A stretch of DNA of 64,000 nt from Natranaerobius thermophilus JW/NM-WN-LF (lineage in GTDB: Bacteria; Bacillota; Natranaerobiia; Natranaerobiales; Natranaerobiaceae): positions 2,438,001-2,502,000 of the forward strand of contig NC_010718.1 of NCBI RefSeq assembly GCF_000020005.1, read 5' to 3'. Position numbers and translations under genes: made by a program. Shown here in pieces: positions 17,224 to 27,396 of this stretch. How positions within the stretch are numbered: position 1 is the first letter of the stretch; each line of letters begins with the position of its first letter. The notes under the pieces were generated by a model, which did no database searches, was not told the origin of the DNA, and worked only from the letters and a program-made list of their open reading frames with translations.

Positions 17224-17648
17224 GGTCACGACTCCTTTCTTATTTCTTCTTTACTTAATCACTTTTATTGGGCTCTTTTGGAAAATCAGAACACTTTTAC
17301 TTAACTGATTATAGCTACCTCTTGTATTCTATGATAATATTAACTTCGCTGTAATAGAAAGTAATTCCTGTTTTTATCAAAATCCTTTAACTTTCTCTGT
17401 TAAATTAACAGTATGGTGGGACAATTAGCGTACATAGATTATTATGTTATATTAATGTTGATATTACAATACAAAGGTGTTATTAAATTGCAGTATTGCT
17501 ATTAATTCTGGCATTAGTACTGTTAAAAGAAACTCAAACAATTTATGCTCAGTAAAAAAGGAATAATTGGCAGGAATTATTTTATCCTTCCCGAATATTG
17601 ATTGAGAGAAAATTATTTAGGGGAAAATTATTTAGGGAGGGGAAAGAT
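17224..17648. other. Intergenic region between divergent Lon-like and DUF4438 genes
   Basis: About 425 bp with no convincing gene. It should hold two divergent promoters. A perfect 15-bp tandem duplication of GAAAATTATTTAGGG (17608-17622 and 17623-17637) ends directly in the AGGGAGGGG ribosome site of the DUF4438 gene. The stretch at about 17570-17600 (GGCAGGAATTATTTTATCC, then CGAATATTG) is unusual, but I cannot assign it. Confidence 0.5.
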
Positions 17649-18551
17649 ATGGTGAAAATTAATAAGGATTCATTGGTGAAAATGAGCGTGCAAGGAAACA
17701 TTTCACCTCCAAAAACTGGGCCCTACAGAATTAATACCCATGGTTATGCCAGCACTCTACCTGGTGTAGGGGGCATTACCTACAATGTCAAAGTAGGTAG
17801 TTCTGCCATGGGCTGGGTAGCAGACCACGTTGAGCCGGGAGTTAGTATTAAGGTAAAAGATGAGCAGGATAATAGCGGCCTTCAAACCTTTGCCTGTGTA
17901 GGTAATGAAGCCGTAGTAATCAGTGGATCTGCCAAAGGACGTAAAGGTGTTGTAATTGGTAAGCACGGTGGGATTGAACACGTTATAGTTCAGTTCGATG
18001 ATGATACTCTAGATAAACTAGCTATTGATGATAAAATTGCCATAAAAGCATTCGGTACAGGTTTGAAACTGACGGATCATCCTGATATTAGTATTAAAAA
18101 CTTAGATCCAGATCTACTTGAAAAATTGCCTATTAAGGAAACTTCAGAAGGAATTGAAGTTCCTGTCACTACCAAAATTCCTGCCCATTTGATGGGATCA
18201 GGTATTGGAGCACCAACGACTCATCGAGGGGATTACGATATTACAACTCACGATCCCGAAGCTTACGAAAAATATAATCTTAAGGATCTCAAATTAGGTG
18301 ATCTAGTTCTTTTAGAAGATAGTGATAACGAATTTGGCCGAGAATATCTAAAAGGTGCCCGGTCCATAGGAGTTGTGATTCACAGTGACTGTGTAGTTAC
18401 AGGTCACGGACCAGGAGTAACCACTTTACTTACAAGTAAAAAGCCCGTCATTGAAGGAAGTTTCGATGATAAAGCCAATATTGCCAATTACTTGGATCTT
18501 GAAAAATTAGAAGAAGAAAACAAACAGCAAGACCAAGATAAAGACAAGTAA
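17649..18551 (+). CDS. DUF4438 family protein
   Basis: 300 residues, beta-rich and Gly-rich. The N-terminus (MVKINKDSLVKMSVQGNISPP) through GVGGITYNVKVGSSAMGW and KGRKGVVIGKHGGIEHVIV (each partly quoted) matches the DUF4438 family known from Thermotoga TM1086 and many anaerobes. The family has a solved structure but, as far as I know, no established reaction. The start at 17649 follows GGGAGGGGAAAGAT; an in-frame extension to 17598 is rejected. It ends in an acidic Lys/Glu/Asp tail. A terminator follows. It is divergent from the Lon-like protease and monocistronic. Confidence 0.85.
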   Translation: MVKINKDSLVKMSVQGNISPPKTGPYRINTHGYASTLPGVGGITYNVKVGSSAMGWVADHVEPGVSIKVKDEQDNSGLQTFACVGNEAVVISGSAKGRKGVVIGKHGGIEHVIVQFDDDTLDKLAIDDKIAIKAFGTGLKLTDHPDISIKNLDPDLLEKLPIKETSEGIEVPVTTKIPAHLMGSGIGAPTTHRGDYDITTHDPEAYEKYNLKDLKLGDLVLLEDSDNEFGREYLKGARSIGVVIHSDCVVTGHGPGVTTLLTSKKPVIEGSFDDKANIANYLDLEKLEEENKQQDQDKDK

Positions 18552-18578
18552 CAAACAAAAACGATTAAACATAAATTG

Positions 18579-18620
18579 AGCCTGCCAAACTGTTTTAACA
18601 GATGGCAGGCTTCTTTATTG
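18579..18620 (+). terminator. Rho-independent terminator of the DUF4438 gene
   Basis: AGCCTGCCA and TGGCAGGC(T) form an 8-9-bp stem with a 15-nt loop, followed by TTCTTTATT. Confidence 0.88.
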
Positions 18621-18651
18621 TATTTATTTCCTCTTTAAAATCGTTAAGATA

Positions 18652-20826
18652 TTAAACCTCATAGACCGCAATTCTGTGCTGTAGGAAGGTATTTCGCTCA
18701 TCGGTTTTTTTGTTTGAAATTGCTATCCCAATTGATTTTTTGGTCCCGACCAAAACTACTAGAGATTTAGCTCTAGTAACAGCTGTGTACAGTAGATTTC
18801 TCTGTAACATGATGTAATGCTGTGTTGTCACTGGCAAAACAACCACCGGGTATTCACTTCCCTGACTCTTGTGCACACTAATGCAATAGGCGTGGACTAA
18901 AGCGTCTAGTTCCCTGCCTTCATAGGCTATCTCTTCACCATGCCCATATCTAACGTTAACTACATTTTCTTCCGCATCCACCTTGGTTACAATTCCTGTA
19001 TCTCCATTAAAAACATTCTTTTCATAATCGTTTTTGACCTGCATGACTTTATCCCCTGTTCGATAACAAGCACCACCAAAGTTAATTTCAGCCTTATTTT
19101 TTTGCGGAGGATTGAGAACTTTTTGAAGAGATTGATTCAAATTTTCTACCCCCGTTACTGTCCTTCTCATGGGAGACAGAACCTGAATATCGTTTACAGG
19201 GTGATAACCGTTGTAGTTAGGCAAGCGCTTGGCACACAGTGAAATAATTGTCTTAACAACATCTTCAGGTTCTTCTCTGGGTAAAAAATAAAAGTCCTTT
19301 CCCTTGGCATTCAAAATGGGAAACTTCCCCTCATTTATTCTATGAGCGTTGACCACAACCATACTTTCTCTGGCCTGGCGAAAAACTCTCTTTAACCTGA
19401 CCAAAGGTATCCGTCCTGATTCGATGATATCCTGAAGGACATTGCCAGCCCCAACTGAGGGTAGTTGATCAGTATCCCCTACCAGGACCAGTCGAGTCCC
19501 AGGTGATATTGCCTTTAACAGATTGTTCATTAAAATCGTATCTATCATGGATGCCTCGTCCACAATTAATAGATCACCTTTCAGTGGACGGTCTTGATTG
19601 CGCTGAAATTTCATTCCCTCTTCCTTATCATAGGTAAATTCAAGCAACCGGTGAATAGTTTTAGCTTCATCACCTGTGGCTTCACTCATACGCTTGGCAG
19701 CTCTACCCGTAGGAGCAGCGAGCATAACTTTCTGTCCGGCTTTTTGAAATATATCCATCAAGCACTTGATCACTGTTGTTTTACCTGTACCAGGTCCACC
19801 TGTGACCACCATCAAACCTGTTTCAGGCACCTGCTTTATCACCTGATGCTGTTCCGGAGAAAGAACTAAATTTGCCTGCTCTTCCAAATACTTTTCTGCT
19901 ATTTTCTGGATCCTAGGAAATAGTTCCCTGTCCACTCCATCTTTTAACCTTTTTAATCTACTGGCAATTCCCTGTTCAGCAAAAAAGAAGGGAGCCGGAT
20001 AAATCAGCTCACCTGCTTCAGGGATATTTTCAACCACTATTTCTTTTTCTTCGACTAATTCTTCCAGCACAGAATTTAAATTGACATTCTCTACTTCCAA
20101 TTCCTTTAATGCTTCTATTAATTCTTCTCTTTTCAAAAAAGTATTACCATCTTGAGATTTCTCTTCTAATAGGTAGACTACAGCAGCCTTGGCTCGCTCC
20201 TCGGAGTCTACTGAAACACCCATTTCCCGGGCTATTTTATCAGCAGTTTTAAATCCAATCCCAAAGACCTCTCTAGCAAGTGAATATGGATTTTCAGATA
20301 CCTTTTGAATTGTATTGTCACCGAAACGGCGGTAAATTTTCAGAGCAAAAGCAGGACTTACTCCAAATTCCTGTAAAAATACCATAATATCTTTAATCTG
20401 CTTGTGCTCTTGGAATCCCCTGGATATCTGAGCTGCTTTTTCCTTGCCGATTCCGGGTACTTCCTGTAACTTTTCCGGTGTATTTTCAATAACTTGGAGC
20501 ACTTCTTTACCGAAGTGCTCCACCAGACTTTCCGCTGTTTTGGGGCCAATCCCTTTAATCATCCCCGAACTGAGAAATTTAATTAATCCATCTACTGTTA
20601 CAGGTAATTTTATTTCATAGCTATCAACCTGGAACTGTTTCCCGAATTTTTTATGATCAACATATTCTCCGGAAAGGTCCAAGCGTTCTCCTGGAGTCAA
20701 ATGAGGCATATTGCCTACTATAGTAATTTCATTTCTCGTCTCTTGAGTGACCAGTTTGGCTACTGTAAACATATTTTCCGGATTATGATATGTTACTCGT
20801 TTAATTATCCCCTCGATTTGAGCCAT
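18652..20826 (-). CDS. recD2: RecD2-type ATP-dependent DNA helicase
   Basis: 724 residues. It is a superfamily 1B 5'-3' helicase that, unlike RecD of RecBCD, works without RecB/RecC. The N-terminal OB-like and helix-hairpin-helix region (about 70-200, GMIKGIGPKTAESLV, VPGIGKEKA) is diagnostic of RecD2. Helicase motifs follow: Walker A GGPGTGKTT, LIVDEASMID, LVLVGDTDQLPSVGAG, and C-terminal YCISVHKSQGSEYP. ATG 20826 is chosen because AGAGGGGTGG lies at proper distance; upstream ATGs are too close or lack a site. Its start overlaps the end of the GGDEF gene by 26 bp, implying coupled translation. A role in DNA repair is known for the family. Confidence 0.95.
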   Translation of the reverse strand: MAQIEGIIKRVTYHNPENMFTVAKLVTQETRNEITIVGNMPHLTPGERLDLSGEYVDHKKFGKQFQVDSYEIKLPVTVDGLIKFLSSGMIKGIGPKTAESLVEHFGKEVLQVIENTPEKLQEVPGIGKEKAAQISRGFQEHKQIKDIMVFLQEFGVSPAFALKIYRRFGDNTIQKVSENPYSLAREVFGIGFKTADKIAREMGVSVDSEERAKAAVVYLLEEKSQDGNTFLKREELIEALKELEVENVNLNSVLEELVEEKEIVVENIPEAGELIYPAPFFFAEQGIASRLKRLKDGVDRELFPRIQKIAEKYLEEQANLVLSPEQHQVIKQVPETGLMVVTGGPGTGKTTVIKCLMDIFQKAGQKVMLAAPTGRAAKRMSEATGDEAKTIHRLLEFTYDKEEGMKFQRNQDRPLKGDLLIVDEASMIDTILMNNLLKAISPGTRLVLVGDTDQLPSVGAGNVLQDIIESGRIPLVRLKRVFRQARESMVVVNAHRINEGKFPILNAKGKDFYFLPREEPEDVVKTIISLCAKRLPNYNGYHPVNDIQVLSPMRRTVTGVENLNQSLQKVLNPPQKNKAEINFGGACYRTGDKVMQVKNDYEKNVFNGDTGIVTKVDAEENVVNVRYGHGEEIAYEGRELDALVHAYCISVHKSQGSEYPVVVLPVTTQHYIMLQRNLLYTAVTRAKSLVVLVGTKKSIGIAISNKKTDERNTFLQHRIAVYEV

Positions 20827-22594
20827 TTCCATCCACCCCTCTATTGGGGAATCCCACAATTTTTTTTTCATCGTCCTGTACTGAATGAAGTTCAGTTATT
20901 TTTTTAAACATGCTGACCCTGTTTTTACCTTGCTTTTTGGACCCTAAGTACAGAGCCTGATCAGATTTTCTCATCAAATCCATAGAGCTAGTGCCATCCT
21001 GGGGATATTCAGCCCCACCAATACTGACTGTTAATTTGACTTTGGGAGTTTTCTCATCCCCTGGGAAAGGATAATTTGCTATGGCACTGCGAATTCGCTC
21101 GGCAATTTTTTCCGCTTCTATTCCTCGTGCTCCCAATAATAAAACACTAAACTCCTCTCCACCATAGCGACAAGCAATGTCCCTGTCCCGAATATTATCT
21201 TTTAATAATTTGGATATAATTTCTAAGACTTCATCCCCTGCCGGGTGTCCGAATCTATCATTATAAAGTTTGAAGTCATCAATGTCTATCATCAACATGG
21301 TCAAAGATCGTTCTGGATAATCGTAAATTGCCTGTTCTAGCTGTTTATAAAAGTACCTATAATTATACAAATTGGTCTTCTCGTCAGTCACTGCTAAATC
21401 CTCCACTTTCTGATGATGCAGAGCATTGGAAAGAGCAGAAGCTACCTGAGCAGAAAAAATTTCTGTCAGTTGGATAAGTTCATCCTTTTCCAAATGCTCT
21501 ATAAAATTATTTCTGGTTAAAGACAGAGCCCCAATAATTTTGTTTTGACAAATTAAGGGAGTTACCAGAATTGATTCCTCTTTATCGTATAATCCTTCTG
21601 CACTGGCAGCCTCCTGCCATTCTGGATGATTAATGTTATTGATAAATAAGGGGGTCTTGCGGTGACTAACTTTTCCAGTGATACCCTCACCTTCAGCTAG
21701 GATAATAGTGCGCTCTGGAGATTCCCCGTTAATTAAGGTAAGTTTAAATCCCTGCTTGTCATCGTAAATCCAAATCCCACATTTTTTAGTATCAAACATG
21801 GTTTTACTAGCTCTGGTGATAGCCTGTAAAACATCATCCAGTTCCATACTCTCAATTAAGTTAACAGAAGTTTTTTGTAATGAATGAAGTTCTTGATGAA
21901 ACTGATCAAGCTTTTTGTACAGGCGAAAAATATAACTGTTAAGTCCTAGTGCCATAACCATGACTACAATACCTAAAATACCAATATTATTGTACAACAT
22001 TATCATCAACACAGCTACAGGTAAACTAACTCCGTATGTAACCACATCCCACCCAACGTTTTTTAACACATCTGAAAAGCTGTATTCCCGATAACTTACA
22101 ACAAATTTGATATAAGTGGTTAAAATTGTATGATTAACCGCTAGACTGACCAGTCCATAAATAATTACTGGCAATGGGCCAGTCATTTCACCTAAACCTA
22201 CTACACCTCCAGCCTGCTGATAAGCCAAGCCTGCCACATAAAATGTAACTCCAAACATAGCTCCGTTAAAAAGCGCTACACTTCCTGGTCTATTTGAAAA
22301 AACTGCGGAATGAAAGGCAATTCCCACAGTGGCAATCCAAATAGAAGGATAAAAACCTAATATGACTAATGCCGAAAATACTAGTGCAAAATTAAGAGAT
22401 AGACTAATTCTACCTGCCGGAATTCGAATTCTTTCCATTACTATTGTTAAAGCAAGTAAAACGATAAACTCGTAAGTAAACACATTTTCGCGATAACCGG
22501 CATTGACTAAAGTTATCCATAACAAAGTCAAAAGTACCAGGCTAGAGGCCAGTGCTACCCCTTGATTAAGTCGTTTCTCCAGAATTTTACCCAC
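20801..22594 (-). CDS. Membrane GAF-GGDEF diguanylate cyclase
   Basis: 597 residues. The N-terminal half (about 10-225) has six or so transmembrane helices of a MASE-like sensor. It is followed by a short coiled linker, a GAF domain (about 240-385) and a C-terminal GGDEF domain (about 425-580). The active-site signature is RYGGEEFSVLL, an intact GGEEF, so synthesis of c-di-GMP from two GTP is expected. The preceding DIDDFKLYNDRFGHPAGD is also canonical. The start is uncertain: GTG 22594 sits inside the GGGGGTGGG tract that would serve as ribosome site. It overlaps recD2 by 26 bp. It lies downstream of the Tad pilus locus, so a link between c-di-GMP and pilus use is plausible but unproven. Confidence 0.9.
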   Translation of the reverse strand: MGKILEKRLNQGVALASSLVLLTLLWITLVNAGYRENVFTYEFIVLLALTIVMERIRIPAGRISLSLNFALVFSALVILGFYPSIWIATVGIAFHSAVFSNRPGSVALFNGAMFGVTFYVAGLAYQQAGGVVGLGEMTGPLPVIIYGLVSLAVNHTILTTYIKFVVSYREYSFSDVLKNVGWDVVTYGVSLPVAVLMIMLYNNIGILGIVVMVMALGLNSYIFRLYKKLDQFHQELHSLQKTSVNLIESMELDDVLQAITRASKTMFDTKKCGIWIYDDKQGFKLTLINGESPERTIILAEGEGITGKVSHRKTPLFINNINHPEWQEAASAEGLYDKEESILVTPLICQNKIIGALSLTRNNFIEHLEKDELIQLTEIFSAQVASALSNALHHQKVEDLAVTDEKTNLYNYRYFYKQLEQAIYDYPERSLTMLMIDIDDFKLYNDRFGHPAGDEVLEIISKLLKDNIRDRDIACRYGGEEFSVLLLGARGIEAEKIAERIRSAIANYPFPGDEKTPKVKLTVSIGGAEYPQDGTSSMDLMRKSDQALYLGSKKQGKNRVSMFKKITELHSVQDDEKKIVGFPNRGVDGNGSNRGDN

Positions 22595-22892
22595 CCCCGT
22601 ATTATACCCGAACTTAGAAACTTACTTACTCATTCCCTATCAATCCCTAATATAGCTTTAGGTATGAATATACTATAATTTTTAAAAACCCATTACTTTA
22701 AATCCTTAAATTTTATGATTAATTTGTGAATTTAAATAATATTTTAGATATTATTAATAAAAATCCCTTCAATTTTGGTTAATTTTTTAAATTTTTTACC
22801 ATTTCATTTTATGATATTATGTACCAAATCAAAGTATTTTTACGTGAAATTGAATTTAACAAATATCAATATTCAACTTTAATACAGTAAGC
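22595..22892. other. AT-rich intergenic region with repeat R3
   Basis: About 300 bp, very AT-rich, between the DUF192 gene and the GGDEF gene. It must contain the GGDEF promoter. The R3 core ACTTTAATACAG lies at 22876-22887. No other structured element was recognised. Confidence 0.5.
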
Positions 22893-23234
22893 CTATCTTT
22901 TAATAATCAATCGATCTCCACTGGAGATATCCAATTCATCTAAACTACCACCTCTAAGTTCCACTACCCGGCTGGCTTTAGCCACTTTGGGGGTGATTCT
23001 AAAAGGTGGAACATTTCTTAAATCTTTTATAATGACATTATTACTATCTATGAACAACAAGTCCAAAGGGAAAAATACAAAGAATGTATGAACCTGGTTA
23101 CAGGGCTCTATTATTAAGGCCTCACGGGAAGACATAGATATTTTGCCCATGAGGCCTACAAATCTTTTAGAAAAAGTATCCGCTTTTATTACTTCTGAAG
23201 CTAACACCTGACCTGTTCTCTTTACAATCAACAC
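22893..23234 (-). CDS. DUF192 family protein
   Basis: 113 residues. The DUF192 pattern is clear: FSKRFVGLMG near the N-terminus, IEPCNQVHTFFVFFPLDLLFID (partly quoted) in the centre, and VVELRGGSLDELDISSGD at the end. Members form a small beta-barrel and are often secreted or membrane-anchored, but this copy has no signal peptide. GTG 23234 follows AAGGGGGA by about 10 nt. It is the last gene of the Tad locus on this strand, 100 bp after tadC. DUF192 genes also occur beside tad genes elsewhere, so an accessory pilus role is possible. Confidence 0.85.
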   Translation of the reverse strand: MLIVKRTGQVLASEVIKADTFSKRFVGLMGKISMSSREALIIEPCNQVHTFFVFFPLDLLFIDSNNVIIKDLRNVPPFRITPKVAKASRVVELRGGSLDELDISSGDRLIIKR

Positions 23235-23335
23235 TGACTCATTTTCCCCCTTGGCTTCTAAGTTTCTAATATAAATATAGTATATGATAAATTATAAAAT
23301 TTTATCTAAACAAGTAACTCAAACAGATTATTTAA

Positions 23336-24289
23336 TTAAAAAGTTCCTATTAAATTATCCATAATCCTAAGTGCTGCAGGTCCGAGTAAAATAATAAAAA
23401 TAGTAGGGAAAATAAATAAAATCAGGGGAATCAAGAGCTTGACAGGGGCTTTCATAGCCTGTTCTTCTGCTCTCTGTCTCCTCTTTCTGCGAAACTCTTT
23501 TGATTCCACTTTTAAAACTCGGCTAATACCGACACCCAATTGTTCCGCTTGGATAATAGCATTAATAAAAGTTGATAGATCTTGGAGGTCAATGCGCTCT
23601 TTCAGATCAATCAGGGCTTCTTTACGACTTTTTCCCATACTAATTTCCTGGGTTACTCTTTTTATTTCTACAGCCAGGGGGCCAGTTCCTTCCTCTGCTA
23701 CCTTTTTTAGTGAAGATTCAAAACCTAATCCTGCTTCTACACTAACTGTGAGCAGATCTAAAAATTCTGGAAGGGCTCTTTGAATCTCATTTTTTCTTGT
23801 ATTAACTTTACTGGAAAGCCACAATTTCGGACCTATAAAACCGAGTATAACTAAAACCATTCCGGTCCATACAGGGGTTGAAAGAAAGGTTACAAAAAAT
23901 ACTGCCATTACTAATCCGAGACAAATAATCAAAAAATAGGCAGCTAATAGTTCAGTGGCATTTAAATGTTGGGATAATCCGGCCGATATTATATCCTTCT
24001 TAAAGCCAGTAAAGACTTTATGAGGTAATAGTTTTTCTAGGAAGGCAGTTAACTTATGAAATAAGGGCAAAACCACCCGCCGATGAACAGGAAGGGCTAA
24101 GGCTTTTTGCAGTGGTGTCCTGGGAGTGTGCTCAAAACCTGAACCCGCACTTCCATCTGTTAACTCATTTAACTTAGAAAGCCGATTTTTTGTTTCAATA
24201 CGTTTTCTAAACAAAAATTGATACATATTTAAAAAGATACCTGTCATACAAGCCGTAATAGTGAGATAAAGCATTAGTGTACCTGGCAT
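23336..24289 (-). CDS. tadC: Tad pilus inner-membrane platform protein TadC
   Basis: 317 residues from ATG 24289, 8 nt after AAGGGAG; GTG 24298 overlaps that site and is less likely. It has one N-terminal helix, then three hydrophobic segments around a cytoplasmic type II secretion F domain (about 170-300; ALPEFLDLLTVSVEAGLGFESS, partly quoted, is the family hallmark). TadC pairs with TadB in the membrane platform that transmits movement from the CpaF/TadA ATPase to Flp pilin. It is the penultimate gene of the locus, 32 bp after the tadB remnant. Confidence 0.93.
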   Translation of the reverse strand: MPGTLMLYLTITACMTGIFLNMYQFLFRKRIETKNRLSKLNELTDGSAGSGFEHTPRTPLQKALALPVHRRVVLPLFHKLTAFLEKLLPHKVFTGFKKDIISAGLSQHLNATELLAAYFLIICLGLVMAVFFVTFLSTPVWTGMVLVILGFIGPKLWLSSKVNTRKNEIQRALPEFLDLLTVSVEAGLGFESSLKKVAEEGTGPLAVEIKRVTQEISMGKSRKEALIDLKERIDLQDLSTFINAIIQAEQLGVGISRVLKVESKEFRRKRRQRAEEQAMKAPVKLLIPLILFIFPTIFIILLGPAALRIMDNLIGTF

Positions 24290-24330
24290 AGTATTCACTC
24301 CCTTAACTGGTTAATCCTCAAAACTTTTAC

Positions 24331-25322
24331 TTATACTTCAATATCAACTACCTTTTTAATAAAAAACACTCCTATAATTTGGCTAAATACTCCCATGACG
24401 ACTAGCATTAATCCTATAGGGTCTTGAAACAGGTCCATGATATAGTCTGGATTGACAATGTAAAAAAATATTCCCAAAGCAACAGGTAATAATCCAATAA
24501 TGATTCCCGACAACCTTCCCTGGGCAGTTAAAGTCTTGATTTCACCGTAAATTCTTAGCCGATCCCTGATAGTATCTGCAATAAAACTTCGGCTAGATTA
24601 CCTCCTACCTGGCGTTGTATTAAAATAGCCGTCACAACCAATTCCAAATCTTCTGAGTCAACTCTATCTACCATATTATTCAAAGCTTCATTGGTGGAAA
24701 TCCCCAACTGCATTTCTTTGACCGCATAGGAAAACTCGTCAGAAGCTGGAGTGGCAGTATCCCTTGCAACGGTCTCCATGGCTTTCAACAGGCTGTGACC
24801 AGACCTAATGGCATTGGCCATAGTTGTCAGGACTTCCCCTAATTGTTCATTGAATTGTTTTTGGCGATTTTGCTTCTTCATACGCAGTAATAGTAATGGA
24901 ACATAGACTCCGATAATTACAGCTAAAACCGACAGTATAACTGAAAAACCCAATACTAAAGTTGTTGCACCTAAGGTAAAGCCTGACAAGAGCATAATGA
25001 CAATAAATTCTTCTCCTCGAAGTAAAATACCGCTTTTTATTAGCTCATCATCCAAATGCTCTCTGAAACCCTTGAGCCTATCTATCCTAGTTAGAAATCT
25101 ACCGAGATCGCGCAAGTTTAGACGCAAGTTTCGTTCAGTTGGCCTAATAGGTCCAGTTTCTAACTCATCAATGGCATCTCTGGATGAATCTTGAGTATAA
25201 GCTTCCAATCTTTTCTTAAGATCGCGTTTTGGCTTACTAACTACCAAATAAATATGATAATAGAGTAAAAACACAAACAAAAATATAAGTACCGTATAGA
25301 GCATGAAAGATTCCCCTTTCAT
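24331..25322 (-). pseudogene. tadB: Frameshifted tadB (platform protein)
   Basis: The main frame encodes a TadB-like protein of 255 residues (24555-25322): N-terminal helices, then an F domain ending GGNLAEVLLQ, after which it meets a stop at 24555. The missing C-terminal part continues in the -1 frame: IADTIRDRLRIYGEIKTL, then TAQGRLSGIIIGLLP and a final membrane helix, ending at 24331. This is just what intact TadB has there. The break lies near 24578-24588, where comparison suggests about 7 nt are missing. No classical slippery heptamer is present, so a mutation or sequencing error is more likely than programmed shifting. The start overlaps the cpaF stop (TAATG). Confidence 0.85.
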
Positions 25323-27355
25323 TAGTTCATCTCCATTTTTTCTAAAAAAGCATGAGTAAAGCCCGTTGACTCGTGTTTACCAGTAATTTTATTTTTGGAA
25401 TCCCGACCCTGGCGTTTATAGGTGAATAAGTCTTGCATTGTAATAACATCTCCTTCCATACCCTGAACTTCACTAACTTGCGTTATTTTTCTTGAACCAT
25501 CCTCTAATCGACTCTGCTGGACAACTAAATCAATGGCTGAAGCAATTTGTTCTCTTATTGCCCTGATTGGTAGGTCCATACCTGCCATTAAAACCATAGT
25601 TTCCAGGCGAGACAGCATATCTCTAGGGGAATTGGCGTGACCTGTTGTCAGAGAACCATCATGACCTGTGTTCATGGCTTGGAGCATGTCTAGGGCCTCT
25701 CCTCCCCGGACCTCTCCTACTACAATACGGTCAGGTCTCATGCGCAGGGAATTACGCACCAGTTCTCTCATTGTAATGGCTCCCTTACCTTCCATATTAG
25801 GTGGCTTGGTTTCTAAAGTTACCACATGATCCTGGTGTAGCGTTAATTCGGCAGCATCCTCAATAGTTACAATCCGCTCATCTTGTGGGATAAAAGATGA
25901 CAGTACGTTTAAAGTTGTTGTCTTTCCACTTCCTGTACCACCACTGACTACCACATTCAATCTATTCTTAACACATTTCTTCAAAAAGTCTGAGATTTCA
26001 GTAGTCATAGTTCCAAAACTAATTAAATCCTTGGCTGTTAAGGGATCTTCGGAAAATTTTCTGATAGTAATTACCGGACCTGTCAAAGATAATGGTGGGA
26101 TAATGGCGTTTACCCTAGATCCGTCAGGTAGCCTGGCATCAACCATGGGAGAACTTTCATCTATTCTTCGTCCCAGTGGAGCGACAATTTTTTCAATCAC
26201 ATGAATAACATGCTGTTCATCTCGAAATTTAATATCGGTTAACTTTAATTTGCCATTTTCCTCGACATAAACCTGATCATGTCCATTTACCATTATTTCA
26301 CTAACATTTTCATCTTCAATTAGAGGAGTAATAGGTCCGAATCCCAAAGTTTCGTTTAGGATTTCCGCTTTGATTTTGTCACGATCAGTTGAAGATAAAG
26401 GTTTTTCTTCTTGATCTAATAGATTTTCCACCGTTTCTTCGATTTCTGATTTTAGTTCTAATTCTTCATCCTCTGAGTTAGATTCTTGCAATATATCCTT
26501 GTCAATTTCATCAATTAAAGCCCTATGGAGTCTACTTTTTAGTTCTCTAAAATCGTCCTTATCTTCAACTTGCCCGTTAGCTTTAGCCCTACCATTCTTT
26601 CCAGATTTAGGTTGAGAAGTTGTTTGATTATTCGGTTGATTGCTTTTATTAGAACCCTTGGCTGATTCCATGAGGGCAGCTTCTTGCTTGCGTTTATTCA
26701 GCCTTGATAGTAATGAGGCTTTTCCTCGACCATTTTCATTATTTTCAGTTTCAGTATTTTCTGGTGGTAACACTTCTCCTAATTGAACATCAGCTTTTTG
26801 GTTCCTCGATTCATGCTGACTTTGGTTTTTCTCTTCCATTCCTACTATCCATTTCTGTTTCGGGTCTTGATCATTATCATAAGCACTATCATGAGTATTG
26901 CTATCATCAGTTTGACTTTGATTGTTAACAGTTTCAGTTTTAGTTTCATCTTCATTTTCAACCTTGTCGGTAGTTTCCTGACCTTCGGCTTGTTCACTAT
27001 TATCATGTTCACTTTTTGTCTCCGAGTTTAATTGCTGTTCACTTTCTGTCTCCGAACTAGCTGGCTCCGAACTAACTGGCTGTTCACCTTCTGATTCCAA
27101 GTTCACTTCCTGTTTACCCTCTGCATTTAAGTTCGCTTGTTCAGAAGAATTTAAATTTTCTTCCAACTCTTTTAGTCGCAGCTCTTCGTTTATTTTATCC
27201 TTTAATTTGCTAATATCTTTCATCAATTTTTGGTACTGTTTATATTCCTGTTCAGTTAACTCTCTATTTTCAGTAAATTGCTTATCCCAAATTTCTCTAG
27301 CCTGTTTCAGTAAAGCTGCTTGTCTTTGTCTTAATTTTTCTAGCTTGTTGCTCAT
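25322..27355 (-). CDS. cpaF: CpaF/TadA secretion ATPase with long acidic N-terminal extension
   Basis: 677 residues against about 450 for usual CpaF. Residues 1-65 are a predicted coiled coil. Residues 65-270 are low-complexity, rich in Glu, Ser, Asn and Gln, with repeated SE-S-E blocks. The ATPase core (about 280-660) is intact: [19 protein letters not shown], Walker [12 protein letters not shown] (471-481), the Asp box [10 protein letters not shown], and Walker B/His box [20 protein letters not shown] and TTGHANS. It drives assembly of Flp pili from the cytoplasmic side. The extension is unusual and may dock on CpaE or be an unstructured halophile-type insert; this is inference. Confidence 0.95.
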   Translation of the reverse strand: MSNKLEKLRQRQAALLKQAREIWDKQFTENRELTEQEYKQYQKLMKDISKLKDKINEELRLKELEENLNSSEQANLNAEGKQEVNLESEGEQPVSSEPASSETESEQQLNSETKSEHDNSEQAEGQETTDKVENEDETKTETVNNQSQTDDSNTHDSAYDNDQDPKQKWIVGMEEKNQSQHESRNQKADVQLGEVLPPENTETENNENGRGKASLLSRLNKRKQEAALMESAKGSNKSNQPNNQTTSQPKSGKNGRAKANGQVEDKDDFRELKSRLHRALIDEIDKDILQESNSEDEELELKSEIEETVENLLDQEEKPLSSTDRDKIKAEILNETLGFGPITPLIEDENVSEIMVNGHDQVYVEENGKLKLTDIKFRDEQHVIHVIEKIVAPLGRRIDESSPMVDARLPDGSRVNAIIPPLSLTGPVITIRKFSEDPLTAKDLISFGTMTTEISDFLKKCVKNRLNVVVSGGTGSGKTTTLNVLSSFIPQDERIVTIEDAAELTLHQDHVVTLETKPPNMEGKGAITMRELVRNSLRMRPDRIVVGEVRGGEALDMLQAMNTGHDGSLTTGHANSPRDMLSRLETMVLMAGMDLPIRAIREQIASAIDLVVQQSRLEDGSRKITQVSEVQGMEGDVITMQDLFTYKRQGRDSKNKITGKHESTGFTHAFLEKMEMN

Positions 27356-27396
27356 AAAGTCACCCCCCTTATCCCAGATCCGAGACCCACCAAGTT

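Noticed and set aside
24570-24590. Programmed -1 frameshift in tadB
   Set aside because: The heptamer at the junction does not let both tRNAs re-pair after a -1 slip, and comparison suggests missing bases rather than a simple shift.
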